NCBI RefSeq assembly: GCF_001866645.1
Contig: NZ_MLYP01000006.1
Location: 62,001 to 126,000, forward strand
Length of the DNA stretch: 64,000 nt
Origin: Streptomyces colonosanans
GTDB lineage: Bacteria; Actinomycetota; Actinomycetes; Streptomycetales; Streptomycetaceae
Direction: 5' to 3'
This document shows, piece by piece, positions 53,967 to 62,448 of the stretch. Made by a program: the position numbers and the translations under genes. Numbering within the stretch: the first letter of the stretch is position 1; every line of letters starts with the position of its first letter. The notes below the pieces were generated by a model. It saw nothing but the letters and a program-made list of their open reading frames with translations. It did not search any database and had not been told where the DNA came from.

Positions 53967-55322
53967 TCAGGACCGGCGTCGGCCGAGGTGCTTGCGGGTC
54001 CACTCCACGGCGTCCGCGTACCGCGCCTCGGCACCGTGCCTGGTCGGGGTGTAGTACTCGCGGTCCCTGATCGCGTCCGGGGCGTACTGCTGGGCGGCGA
54101 TGCCCTCCGGCAGGTCGTGCGGGTAGACGTACCCCTGGGCGTGGCCGAGTTTGGCCGCGCCCTTGTAGTGGCCGTCGCGCAGGTGCGGGGGCACGGGGCC
54201 GGCCAGTCCCTTGCGGACGTCCTCCAAGGCCGCGCCGATCGCCGTGGTCGCCGCGTTGGACTTGGGGGCCAGGGCGAGGGCGATGGTGGCATGGCTCAGG
54301 GTGAGCGCGGCCTCCGGGAAACCGATCATCGCGACGGCCTGGGCGGCCGCGACCGCGATCGGCAGCGCGTTCGGGTCGGCCAGGCCGATGTCCTCACTGG
54401 CGGAGATCATCAGACGGCGGGCGATGAAGCGGGGGTCCTCACCCGCCTCGATCATCCGGGCCAGGTAGTGCAGCGCGGCGTCTACATCCGAGCCCCGGAT
54501 CGACTTGATCAGGGCACTCGCGACGTCGTAGTGCTGGTCGCCGTCGCGGTCGTACTTCACCGCGGCGCGGTCGACGGTCTGCTCCAGGGTCGTCAGACCG
54601 ATCTCCGGCTCGCCCTTGTCCAAGGCGGCCCCGGCCGCGGCCTCCAGGGCGGTCAGGGCCCGGCGGGCGTCGCCGCCGGCGATCCGCAGCAGATGAGCCT
54701 CGGTGTCCTCGGGGAGCCCGACGGCGCCGCCCAGACCGCGCTCGTCGGTCAGGGCCCGGCGCAGCAGACCGCGCACGTCGTCGTCCGTGAGCGGTTCGAG
54801 GGTGAGCAGCAGGGAGCGGGACAGCAGCGGGGAGATCACCGAGAAGTACGGGTTCTCCGTGGTCGCCGCGATCAGGGTCACCCAGCGGTTCTCGACGGCC
54901 GGGAGCAGGGAGTCCTGCTGGGCCTTGCTGAAGCGGTGGATCTCGTCGAGGAAGAGGACGGTCTCCGTGCCGAAGCCGCCTATGGCCCGGCGGGCACCGT
55001 CGATCACCGCGCGGACCTCCTTCACGCCCGCGGTGATCGCCGACAGTTCGACGAAGCGCTTGTTGGTGGCCTTCGAGACGACGTACGCCAGCGTCGTCTT
55101 GCCGGTGCCGGGCGGGCCCCACAGGATCACCGAGGAGGGTCCGGCGGGGCCGCCGCCGGCCTCGCCGACCAGCCTGCGCAGCGGGGAGCCCGGCTTGAGC
55201 AGGTGCTGCTGGCCCACCACCTCGTCGAGGGTGCGCGGGCGCATGCGCACCGCCAGGGGACTACCGGTCGGGTCCTTCTCCTGGCGTTCTTCTGCGGCGG
55301 CGGTGAACAGGTCGGGCTCCAC
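53967..55322 (-). CDS. rarA: Replication-associated recombination protein RarA/MgsA
   Basis: This 451-residue AAA+ clamp-loader-like ATPase acts at stalled replication forks. [21 protein letters not shown] near 63-83 is Walker [24 protein letters not shown] near 120-142 is Walker B and following sensor, and [21 protein letters not shown] near 151-171 is sensor 1 with the Arg finger. The C-terminal MgsA domain has [23 protein letters not shown] and ends HLGRRRS. GTG start at 55322. It is upstream of rpsD on the same strand. Confidence 0.96.
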   Translation of the reverse strand: MEPDLFTAAAEERQEKDPTGSPLAVRMRPRTLDEVVGQQHLLKPGSPLRRLVGEAGGGPAGPSSVILWGPPGTGKTTLAYVVSKATNKRFVELSAITAGVKEVRAVIDGARRAIGGFGTETVLFLDEIHRFSKAQQDSLLPAVENRWVTLIAATTENPYFSVISPLLSRSLLLTLEPLTDDDVRGLLRRALTDERGLGGAVGLPEDTEAHLLRIAGGDARRALTALEAAAGAALDKGEPEIGLTTLEQTVDRAAVKYDRDGDQHYDVASALIKSIRGSDVDAALHYLARMIEAGEDPRFIARRLMISASEDIGLADPNALPIAVAAAQAVAMIGFPEAALTLSHATIALALAPKSNAATTAIGAALEDVRKGLAGPVPPHLRDGHYKGAAKLGHAQGYVYPHDLPEGIAAQQYAPDAIRDREYYTPTRHGAEARYADAVEWTRKHLGRRRS

Positions 55323-55398
55323 GCTCGAAACCCTATGTCACCTCACCGACAACACGGCCGGGGCCGGTGCCCCGCCCCGGGAACGCTTCGGCCACGGC

Positions 55399-56055
55399 TC
55401 AGGCCCAGAGCTGGCTGCCCCAGCGGGTCAGGATCAGCATGACGATGATGCCGCTGTGCGTGACCGGCAGAACCCAGGTGAACTCACTCAGGAAGTTCTT
55501 CAGCGGGCGCGGGGCGGGCAGGAAGTCGTTGCGGATGTTGAACGAGGTCACGTACCAGAACATGACGATCGTGGCGAGCCAGGCCAGCGCGCACCACAGG
55601 CACAGCGCGTTGATCCGGTACAGCGACTGGAACTGCAGCCAGGTGCAGAAGCCCACTCCGAAGAGCGTGCCGGCGTTGAGCGTCAGCCAGTACCAGCGCG
55701 GGAAGCGGGCGCCGACGAGCAGGCTCATGCCGACGCAGATGACGATGCCGTAGCAGACGAGGCCGAGCATCGGGTTGGGGAACCCGAAGACGCCTGCCTG
55801 CTTGCTCTCCATGATGTTGCCGCAGGAAATGATCGGGTTGAGGTTGCAACTGGGGACGACCGTCTTGCCGCTCACCTTGCCCTCGAGGATCTTGAACTTG
55901 TCGAGGGTGATGACCCATGCGGCGAGCACGCCGGCCGCACCGGTGATCACCAGCAACAGGGCGAACGCGCGGCTGCCGCCCACCGTCCTGGGCGCAACTG
56001 CGCGTTCCCGCTCGGTGGGCCCGGTGGAGACGTCCCTGACTGTCGTCTTGCTCAT
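55399..56055 (-). CDS. Vitamin K epoxide reductase (VKOR) family membrane protein
   Basis: This 218-residue integral membrane protein has about five helices. The active CLWC motif is at residues 152-155, and the loop cysteines Cys70 and Cys78 (SCNLNPIISCGN) shuttle electrons from partner thioredoxin-like proteins. Bacterial VKOR recycles DsbA to form disulfides in exported proteins, using menaquinone. No fused thioredoxin domain is present. The ATG at 56055 gives MSKTTVRDVS; a longer frame to 56379 crosses sequence that belongs to an ATPase relic on the other strand. It is divergent from the peptide cluster. Confidence 0.93.
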   Translation of the reverse strand: MSKTTVRDVSTGPTERERAVAPRTVGGSRAFALLLVITGAAGVLAAWVITLDKFKILEGKVSGKTVVPSCNLNPIISCGNIMESKQAGVFGFPNPMLGLVCYGIVICVGMSLLVGARFPRWYWLTLNAGTLFGVGFCTWLQFQSLYRINALCLWCALAWLATIVMFWYVTSFNIRNDFLPAPRPLKNFLSEFTWVLPVTHSGIIVMLILTRWGSQLWA

Positions 56056-56197
56056 CACGCCGATTCCGATGCTCGAGAGGTGGACCTGCGGACTGGGGTC
56101 ATTGTGCCGCACGCGCATGAGCGTCCACCGTTCGATGAACATACGGAAGTACGCACGGTCGCCCCGGAGCCTTCGATTGTGGCCGAGTCCGATGGCC

Positions 56198-56452
56198 ATG
56201 ACCACAGACGCGATCGGACTCGCGGTGGATGTACGGGGGCTGCGCAAGCAGTACGGGGACGTGACCGCGATCGACGATTCGATCTCGACATCGGGCGGGG
56301 CGAGGCGTTCGGCCTGCTCGGGGCCGCCATCGCGAGCGGGACGGGGGCGAGGTGTCCGTGCTCGGGGCGGATCCGGCACGGTGCACGCGCGCGGGGCGCC
56401 CGAAAGTGGGAATCGTCCGACAGGCCGAATCGGCGCCCGCGGAGTTGACGGG
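56198..56452 (+). pseudogene. Relic of an ABC-2 type transporter ATPase
   Basis: Three reading frames in succession hold ATPase pieces: TDAIGLAVDVRGLRKQYGDV and TAID from the ATG at 56198; after a shift near 56273, FDLDIGRGEAFGLLGA, which should continue into Walker A but does not; and after a further shift, EVSVLGADPARCTRAGRPKVGIVRQAESAPAELT. The Walker A region and everything after the Q-loop are missing. These pieces match drug-export ABC ATPases of the DrrA/CcmA type. The gene is dead through at least one frameshift and two deletions. It fills much of the 686-base gap between the VKOR gene and the peptide gene. Confidence 0.8.
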
Positions 56453-56654
56453 CCCGGCAGAACCTCGCCGAGGCGCTGCGCCTCGCGGCCGACGGCTGCA
56501 CCGACCGCTGTTCATCGCGGAAGCACGACACATTGCGCTCGTGCTCGGGCAAACCACCGAGGGGGCGATAGAAACGCTCCATGCTGCTCAAGCTCGCCGT
56601 AAACACAGGTCAATTGAATGTTTGGCGACGGAAGCCCGATTACCCGACAAACTC

Positions 56655-56683
56655 TTGACAGTGGATAGTCCGCGCTTGAGCAT
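56655..56683 (+). promoter_or_regulatory. Possible promoter of the peptide cluster
   Basis: TTGACA at 56655-56660 is a perfect -35 hexamer, with a weak GAGCAT -10 candidate at 56678-56683 after a 17-base spacer. It lies 59 bases upstream of the 28-codon gene in a stretch clearly richer in A and T than its surroundings. Confidence 0.4.
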
Positions 56684-56741
56684 CGTTGTGCCTCCGCTGA
56701 CTGGTGGGGGCTCAGTCGACAAAAGAAACAGGGGGTTTTCG

Positions 56742-56828
56742 ATGTCCGCGATCGTTTCCACGCTCAAGCACACGAAGTACGTCATGGGTTCCCTGGCTGC
56801 GGTGCTGTTCACAAACTGCCCCAGCTGA
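56742..56828 (+). CDS. 28-residue hydrophobic peptide ending in Thr-Asn-Cys-Pro-Ser
   Basis: The ATG at 56742 follows CAGGGGG with a seven-base gap and opens a short frame: MSAIVSTLKHTKYVMGSL, then AAVLFTNCPS and TGA. The N-terminal half carries three basic or polar residues (Lys-His-Thr-Lys), the rest is a hydrophobic stretch (YVMGSLAAVLF), and the end is a small polar tail with a single cysteine. This resembles a signal-anchor peptide placed with its tail outside the membrane. It is followed after 73 bases by an adenylate-forming enzyme and then a GxGD membrane protease, so I read it as their likely substrate. It is too short for standard gene finders. Confidence 0.6.
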   Translation: MSAIVSTLKHTKYVMGSLAAVLFTNCPS

Positions 56829-56901
56829 CGCGGGAACGGGGTGGGTGGTCTTGGCCGCCCACCCCGGCATGGCGGGGAATCTGGACGGGCAGGGGAGGAC
56901 C

Positions 56902-58317
56902 ATGTTCGACGCGGGGATACGGCAGTTCCGGATGGCGCTGGCCATGGTGCTCGGCCGTCCGATCAACGTTCGCTCTGCCGAAAAGCTCGTCGATGACGCG
57001 CTGGCGACACTTGCCGAATTCGGCTCCCCTGGCGAGGACGTCGAACAGTTGCTGCGCGGCGCCGCCGCAGACCCGCAGATGCGTACCGACCTCACGAACA
57101 AGGCCCTGCGCCGCACCGCGAAGCGTCTCGTGGCCAAGTCGCCTTTCTACGCGGATCACTTCGCGGCAGCACGAGTCGACCCGGCCGCGCTGACCGTCGA
57201 GAACATCACCGCCGTGCCCGTCACCACCAAGGCCGACCTGGTCGAGCGGGCCCGCGACTTCCTGTGCAGCGAGCCCTTCCTCGCCTCCCGGACCACCGGG
57301 ACGACGGGCCGGCCCACAGAGGTCTGGTACTCCCGCTACGAGGAACGTCTGTGGCCCGCGCTCGTCGCCCTCTCCCAGGTGCTGCGCGGCACCGTCCGTA
57401 CCACCGACCTGGTCCAGTTCAACATCAGCTCCCGGGCGACCGGCACGGCGTACGCGGAGATGCAGGTCGCTCGCCTGTCAGGAGCGGCGATCCGCATGGT
57501 GGGCCTGGTCCCACCGGCCGAGACGCTGGACCTCATGACGGGGACCGGCCCGTCTGCGCCGACCCTGATGGTCACCTACCCGAGCTATCTGGGACAGCTG
57601 ACCCGCCTGGCCCGCGAACGGGGACTCGGCCCCGCGGACTTCCGGCTGCGCCGCATCAACGTCGGCAGCGAAGTCCTCTCGCCCGCCCTCGCGGAGGCCT
57701 CCGAAAAGACCTTCGGCGCCCCCGTCCACGACGGCTACGGCATGACCGAGGTGACACCGGTGGCCGGCGCGATCTGCCGGCAGCGGCATCTCCACATCGA
57801 CGCCGGCATCGGCCTCGTGGAGGTGTGCGACCTCGACACCGGGGCACCGGCCGCGCCCGGAGCGCTCGGCACGATCGTCGCCACTCCGTTCTTCCCGTAT
57901 CGGGAGTGCATGCCGCTCTTCCGCTACGACACCCGAGACCTGGTGCGGCAGTTGCCCGACGCGCCGCTCACCTGCGAGATGGCGAACGTGCCGGCGACCT
58001 CGCACATCCTCGGAAAGGCGGACCATGTGCTGCGCACCCAGGACGGCCCGGTGACCCCGCGTCAGGTCATCGAGGTCCTCGACGCGCTGCCCGGCGCGTG
58101 CTGGCCCGTGCGCCACCGCGCCGACGTGGTGGACGGGCGGTTGCATGTGGAGGTGGCCGCCTCATCCGTGCCGGAGACGAGCGACATCGCACGTCACTTC
58201 GCCGAGGCCGGCCTCGACGTCACCGTCGACGTCGTACCGGGAGAAGGACGTGAGCTGCGGCGCTACCGCTGCGATCTGGTCGAGAACAGCTTCGCGTCCG
58301 CCGGGCGGGCCGCATGA
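56902..58317 (+). CDS. PaaK/LuxE-type adenylate-forming enzyme
   Basis: This 471-residue member of the phenylacetate-CoA ligase branch of AMP-forming enzymes has phosphate-binding loop SRTTGTTGRPTE at 129-140, adenine-binding YGMTE at 279-283, ribose-binding Asp in RYDTRDL at 341-347 and hinge GKADHVLR at 371-378, with a C-terminal small domain to the end. The first 70 residues are an extra helical part not needed for the core. Enzymes of this type activate a carboxylate as AMP-ester and pass it to CoA, an enzyme Cys or an amine. The start at 56902 follows AGGGGAGGACC; the frame open upstream is not supported. The stop overlaps the protease start by four bases. Confidence 0.85.
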   Translation: MFDAGIRQFRMALAMVLGRPINVRSAEKLVDDALATLAEFGSPGEDVEQLLRGAAADPQMRTDLTNKALRRTAKRLVAKSPFYADHFAAARVDPAALTVENITAVPVTTKADLVERARDFLCSEPFLASRTTGTTGRPTEVWYSRYEERLWPALVALSQVLRGTVRTTDLVQFNISSRATGTAYAEMQVARLSGAAIRMVGLVPPAETLDLMTGTGPSAPTLMVTYPSYLGQLTRLARERGLGPADFRLRRINVGSEVLSPALAEASEKTFGAPVHDGYGMTEVTPVAGAICRQRHLHIDAGIGLVEVCDLDTGAPAAPGALGTIVATPFFPYRECMPLFRYDTRDLVRQLPDAPLTCEMANVPATSHILGKADHVLRTQDGPVTPRQVIEVLDALPGACWPVRHRADVVDGRLHVEVAASSVPETSDIARHFAEAGLDVTVDVVPGEGRELRRYRCDLVENSFASAGRAA

Positions 58318-59255
58318 CCGCCGCACAGAACGCGTTCTTCGTCCTCGTGACCCTCGCCGTCGCCCTGGGCGTCTCGCTCGCCTCGATCGCCTACTTCCGG
58401 CGGGTCACGCTGCCCCGCCCGGCCGTCGGCGCCTTCAACGGCAACGACATGGTCATCATGATGGGCTTCGTCGTCGTACTGCCCTTCCTGTATCTCTCCC
58501 TTCCGGGCTGGCTGCTGCCGCCCGTGCTGGGGCTGACCCTGGCCGGTGGTCTCGCGGTCGGCTACGGGCCGGTCGTCCGCCGGGGAGCAGTGCGCTGGTC
58601 GCTCATCGCCGGTCTGCTGGTCGCCGACTGGCTCACCGCGCGCAGCGCCGACGACGACCCCACCCATGCCACGCCGTACTGGCTGGTCAACAGCCTGGTC
58701 ATCATGCTGATGGCGGTCGGCGCCGCCAACCTCAACGCGCAGGGCGGCCTGAAGCTGCGGCACGTCTCCCGGTTCGCGCTGGCGCTCGCCATCTACGACC
58801 TGTTCTTCGCCACCGTCGTCCCCCTCACCCAGAAGCTGTTCGACGCGGTACAGGGCTACGCCTTCGCACCGTCGGCCGGGCTGCGCATCGGCGAGTTCGG
58901 CGCCGTCGTGGGCATGGGCGACCTCCTGGTGTACGCCCTCTTCACCACCGTGGCCTACAAGGCGTACGGACGTCAGGGCCTGGTCTTGGCCCTTTGCCTG
59001 GTCGCGGTGTTCGGAGCGCTCGCACCGACACTGGCACCGGTCACGGTCGAGGCCCTCACCGGACACCTTCCGAAGATCGTGCCCGCGCAGATCTTCTTCG
59101 GTCCGGCCGCGTTCGTCGGGTACCTCGTGCTGCGGCGGAGCGGCCCCGAGCGGCGCATGGCCGACGTCCGGCCGCCCGCGCGGCTCGCGCCGGCCGATGG
59201 AGAATTGCCGGCCCACGAAGAACTGGAGACCGCGGGCCCCCGCACTCGCCCGTGA
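58314..59255 (+). CDS. Presenilin/SPP-like GxGD intramembrane aspartyl protease
   Basis: This 313-residue membrane protein has about nine hydrophobic helices. Helix 6 carries LALAIYDLFFATVVP with Tyr161-Asp162. Helix 7 carries FGAVVGMGDLLVYALF with Gly200-Met-Gly-Asp203, and the last helix begins KIVPAQIFFGP with Pro257-Ala258, in the place of the PAL motif. Paired YD and GxGD aspartates plus a C-terminal PA-helix are the hallmark of presenilin and signal peptide peptidase (family A22). The C-terminal 35 residues are polar and cytoplasmic. ATG at 58314 overlaps the upstream enzyme's stop (ATGA). The spacing of about 40 residues between the two aspartates is shorter than in presenilin 1 and close to archaeal or SPP forms. 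Confidence 0.8.
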   Translation: MTAAQNAFFVLVTLAVALGVSLASIAYFRRVTLPRPAVGAFNGNDMVIMMGFVVVLPFLYLSLPGWLLPPVLGLTLAGGLAVGYGPVVRRGAVRWSLIAGLLVADWLTARSADDDPTHATPYWLVNSLVIMLMAVGAANLNAQGGLKLRHVSRFALALAIYDLFFATVVPLTQKLFDAVQGYAFAPSAGLRIGEFGAVVGMGDLLVYALFTTVAYKAYGRQGLVLALCLVAVFGALAPTLAPVTVEALTGHLPKIVPAQIFFGPAAFVGYLVLRRSGPERRMADVRPPARLAPADGELPAHEELETAGPRTRP

Positions 59256-59289
59256 GCCACCGCGGACGGGGCCTCCCCCACACACGCGG

Positions 59290-59320
59290 ACGGGCCGGAC
59301 AGTCACGCTGTCCGGCCCGT
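59290..59320. terminator. Terminator between convergent protease and hisS genes
   Basis: ACGGGCCGGACAG (59290-59302) pairs perfectly with CTGTCCGGCCCGT (59308-59320), a 13-bp stem with a five-base loop, in the 82-base gap between the two stops. It can serve both directions. Confidence 0.85.
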
Positions 59321-59337
59321 TGCGCTCCGCCGGTCCG

Positions 59338-60600
59338 TCAGCCGAGCCGCGCTTCCAGCTCCGCCACGATCTCGTTCGCGGCGACCGGCGTCTGCTCGCC
59401 GGACTCCATGTCCTTGAGCTGGACGATGCCCTCGGCAAGGTCCCGTTCGCCGGCGACGAGCGCGTAGCGCGCGCCGGAGCGGTTGGCCGCCTTCATCGCC
59501 GCCTTCAGGCCCTTCCCGCCGTACGCGAGGTCCGCCGCGAGGCCGGCCTTGCGCAGCTCGGTGACCTTGGCGAACAGCACACGGCGGGCCTCCTCGCCGA
59601 GCGGGACCGCGAACACGCTGGTGGCAGCCGGGATTTCGAGGTCGACGCCCTCGGCCTCAAGAGCGAGGACCGTGCGGTCGACGCCGAGCGCCCAGCCCAC
59701 CGACGGGAGTGCCGGGCCGCCGATCATCTCGGACAGGCCGTCGTAGCGGCCGCCGCCGCCCACGGCGGACTGGGAGCCGAGGCCGTCGTGCACGAACTCG
59801 AAGGTGGTGCGGGTGTAGTAGTCCAGGCCGCGGACCAGCTTCGGGTCGTCCTCGAAGGCGACGCCCGCCGCGGTGATCAGCTCGCGGACCTCCTCGTGGT
59901 ACGCCTTGCACGCGTCGCACAGGTAGTCGCGCAGCAGGGGCGCGCCGGTCAGCTGCTTCTGGACCGACTCACGCTTGTCGTCGAGGACCCGCAGGGGGTT
60001 GATGTCGACGCGACGGCGCGTGTCCTCGTCGAGGTCCAGGCCGCGCAGGAAGTCCTGGAGCGCGGCCCGGTAGACCGGACGGCACTCCTTGTCGCCCAGC
60101 GAGTTCAGCAGGATGCGGAAGTCGCGCAGGCCGAGCGAGCGGTACGCCTGATCGGCGAGGATGATCAGCTCGGCGTCCAGCGCCGGGTCCTCCGCGCCGA
60201 TCGCCTCGGCGCCGACCTGGGAGAAGTGGCGGTAGCGGCCCTTCTGCGGGCGCTCGTAGCGGTAGTACGAGCCGGCGTACCAGAGCTTGACCGGGAGGTT
60301 GCCCGCCTTGTGCAGGTTGGCCTCCAGGGCCGCGCGCAGGACGGAGGCGGTGCCCTCGGGGCGCAGGGCGAGCCGGTCGCCGCCCTTGGTCTCGAAGGCG
60401 TACATCTCCTTGGTGACGATGTCGGTGGACTCGCCGACGCCGCGCGCGAAGAGTTCGACGTTCTCGAAGCCGGGGGTCTCGATGTAGCCGTAGCCGGAGT
60501 TGCGCAGGGGGGCGGCGATGGCCTCGCGCACCGCGAGGTACTTGGCGGAGTCCGGCGGGATCAGGTCGTAGGTGCCCTTGGGGGCCTTGAAGGTGCTCAA
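59338..60600 (-). CDS. hisS: Histidyl-tRNA synthetase
   Basis: This 420-residue class-II synthetase has [19 protein letters not shown] at 4-22, motif 2 in [23 protein letters not shown] near 105-127, the histidine-specific segment [16 protein letters not shown] near 250-265, and motif 3 in [15 protein letters not shown] near 300-315, with a C-terminal anticodon-binding domain. The start is a TTG at 60600 (after GAGAGAG) giving the usual STFKAPKG; the longer frame to 60717 lies over the MBL gene. It is 13 bases downstream of the MBL-fold gene. Confidence 0.97.
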   Translation of the reverse strand: MSTFKAPKGTYDLIPPDSAKYLAVREAIAAPLRNSGYGYIETPGFENVELFARGVGESTDIVTKEMYAFETKGGDRLALRPEGTASVLRAALEANLHKAGNLPVKLWYAGSYYRYERPQKGRYRHFSQVGAEAIGAEDPALDAELIILADQAYRSLGLRDFRILLNSLGDKECRPVYRAALQDFLRGLDLDEDTRRRVDINPLRVLDDKRESVQKQLTGAPLLRDYLCDACKAYHEEVRELITAAGVAFEDDPKLVRGLDYYTRTTFEFVHDGLGSQSAVGGGGRYDGLSEMIGGPALPSVGWALGVDRTVLALEAEGVDLEIPAATSVFAVPLGEEARRVLFAKVTELRKAGLAADLAYGGKGLKAAMKAANRSGARYALVAGERDLAEGIVQLKDMESGEQTPVAANEIVAELEARLG

Positions 60601-60613
60601 CGTAGCTCTCTCG

Positions 60614-61321
60614 TCACATTCCTCGTCGGGGAGCCGCGGGGGCTCCCTGGCCGGCCGCCACCTGCCGCAGATAGGGGTTGGTGGCGCGCTCCTGGCCGAT
60701 GGTCGTCTGGGCGCCATGGCCGGACAGGACCACGGTGGAGTCGTCGAGCGGCAGGCACACGCGCGCCAGCGACCCGAGCATGTCCTCCATGGATCCGCCC
60801 GGCAGGTCGGTGCGTCCGATGGAGCCGGCGAACAGCAGATCCCCGGAGAAGAAGACCGACGGGATGTCGGCGCTCTCGGGCATCCGGAAGGTCACCGACC
60901 CCTTGGTATGGCCCGGTGCGTGCGCGACGGAGAACTCCAGCCCGGCCAGGTCCAGTTTCGCGCCGTCGGTCAGTTCCCTGACGTCGTCGGGCTCCCCCAC
61001 AGTCAGCTCGCCCATCAGCGGCATGCCGATGGACCGGCCGAGCGCCTTCTCGGGGTCGCTCATCATGTACCGGTCCTCGGGGTGGATCCAGGCCGGCACG
61101 TCGTGCGCGCCGCACACGGGGACGACCGAGGCCACATGGTCGATATGGCCATGGGTGAGGACGACCGCGACGGGCTTGAGCCGATGCTTCTTCAGTGCGT
61201 CCTCGACTCCCTGAGCGGCCTGGTGGCCCGGGTCGATGATCACGCACTCCTCACCCGCGGCGGGGGCGACGAGGTAACAATTCGTCCCCCAGGCCCCGGC
61301 GGGGAACCCGGCAATCAGCAC
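60614..61321 (-). CDS. MBL-fold metallo-hydrolase (glyoxalase II-like)
   Basis: This 235-residue protein has the binuclear-metal motif THGHIDHV (His57, His59, Asp61, His62), then [11 protein letters not shown] near 133-143 and [17 protein letters not shown] near 156-172, and a final [18 protein letters not shown] near 201-218. Such proteins hydrolyse thioesters such as S-lactoyl-type adducts. It sits directly upstream of hisS, a conserved actinobacterial pairing. Confidence 0.93.
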   Translation of the reverse strand: MLIAGFPAGAWGTNCYLVAPAAGEECVIIDPGHQAAQGVEDALKKHRLKPVAVVLTHGHIDHVASVVPVCGAHDVPAWIHPEDRYMMSDPEKALGRSIGMPLMGELTVGEPDDVRELTDGAKLDLAGLEFSVAHAPGHTKGSVTFRMPESADIPSVFFSGDLLFAGSIGRTDLPGGSMEDMLGSLARVCLPLDDSTVVLSGHGAQTTIGQERATNPYLRQVAAGQGAPAAPRRGM

Positions 61322-61491
61322 GATCGTCCTTCGTTGTGTTGTAGGGAAGTGGTGGCTGGCTGTGGATCAGAGCCTACCGGCGCTGCCGTTTCCTCAGCGA
61401 ACCCATATACGGTACGGGGCACACGCACGCGGACGGCACACCCGACGCACGCGTACCGGTCGGCGGACGAGACGCATGAGGAGACAACCCC

Positions 61492-62313
61492 GTGGTCAGC
61501 CAGGAACAGCGGCGGCGACAGCTCGCCCGGGAGAAGTTCTTGCGGCAGCAGCAGCGACGTACGGAGTCGCGGCGCAAGGCACGCACGCGTAATTCCGTGA
61601 TCGCGTCGGTCCTCGGCGTGGTCCTGGTGGGCAGCGTGGTGTCCTATGCGGCGGGCGTCTTCAAGAGCGACGACGAGAAGGCCAACGCGGCCGCGGAGGT
61701 CTCCCCGAGCGCCTCGGCGACCAGCAAGGCGCCGGACCCGTGCGAAAAGCCCGCCGCGGGCAAGGTCAAGTCGCTGAGCTGGAAGAAGGAGCCGGCGATG
61801 GCCATCGACACGTCGGCGAAGTACACGATGAAGCTGGCGACCACGTGCGGTGACATCGGCATCGCGATGAAGACGGCGGCGGCCCCGCACACCGTCAACT
61901 CGTTCGACTTCCTGGCGGGCAAGGGCTTCTTCGACCACACCAAGTGCCACCGGCTCACCACCAACGGCATCTACGTGCTGCAGTGCGGTGACCCGAAGGG
62001 CATGGGCAACGGCGGTCCCGGCTACACCATTCCGGACGAGAACCTCAAGGACAAGAGCCTGAAGGCGAACGTGTATCCGGCGGGCACGGTCGCGATGGCG
62101 AACACCGGGCAGCCGCACTCCGGCGGCAGTCAGTTCTTCCTGGTGTACCAGGACAGTCAGTTGCCGCCCAACTACACACCGTTCGGGACCATCGACGCTG
62201 CGGGCCTGAAGGTGCTGAAGAAGATCGCCGCGGCCGGAGAGAGCACCGGCGCAGGTGACGGCGCGCCGAACGCGACCGTGGTGATCAACAAGGCGACTGT
62301 GACGAAATCTTGA
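61492..62313 (+). CDS. Membrane-anchored cyclophilin-type peptidyl-prolyl isomerase
   Basis: This 273-residue protein has a strongly basic N-terminus (SQEQRRRQLAREKFLRQQQRRTESRRKARTR), one transmembrane helix near 35-53, a Ser/Ala-rich linker and an external cyclophilin domain. The domain contains THNSF-like PHTVNSFDFLAGKGFFDHTKCHRL near 130-153, LQCGDPKGMGNGGPGYTIPDE near 163-183, and GTVAMANTGQPHSGGSQFFL near 200-219. It should fold exported proteins at the membrane surface. Start is the GTG at 61492 after GAGGAGAC. It is divergent from the MBL-hisS pair. Confidence 0.92.
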   Translation: MVSQEQRRRQLAREKFLRQQQRRTESRRKARTRNSVIASVLGVVLVGSVVSYAAGVFKSDDEKANAAAEVSPSASATSKAPDPCEKPAAGKVKSLSWKKEPAMAIDTSAKYTMKLATTCGDIGIAMKTAAAPHTVNSFDFLAGKGFFDHTKCHRLTTNGIYVLQCGDPKGMGNGGPGYTIPDENLKDKSLKANVYPAGTVAMANTGQPHSGGSQFFLVYQDSQLPPNYTPFGTIDAAGLKVLKKIAAAGESTGAGDGAPNATVVINKATVTKS

Positions 62314-62448
62314 GCGCCAACTGCGAAATTTCGGTCGCGCGGGATGCGGACAGCCGCCCCGCCGGTCGCCTATGTTGGCCGTGACGAAACTGTGGACGAT
62401 GCCCGGGGGTGCACAAGCCCTCTGCAGGCATCATGTGGAGGAGGCGCT

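Noticed and set aside
56055..56606. A 183-codon minus-strand frame upstream of the VKOR gene
   Set aside because: It lies opposite the ABC ATPase relic and reads as Arg/Ser/Pro-rich noise; the VKOR protein starts at 56055.
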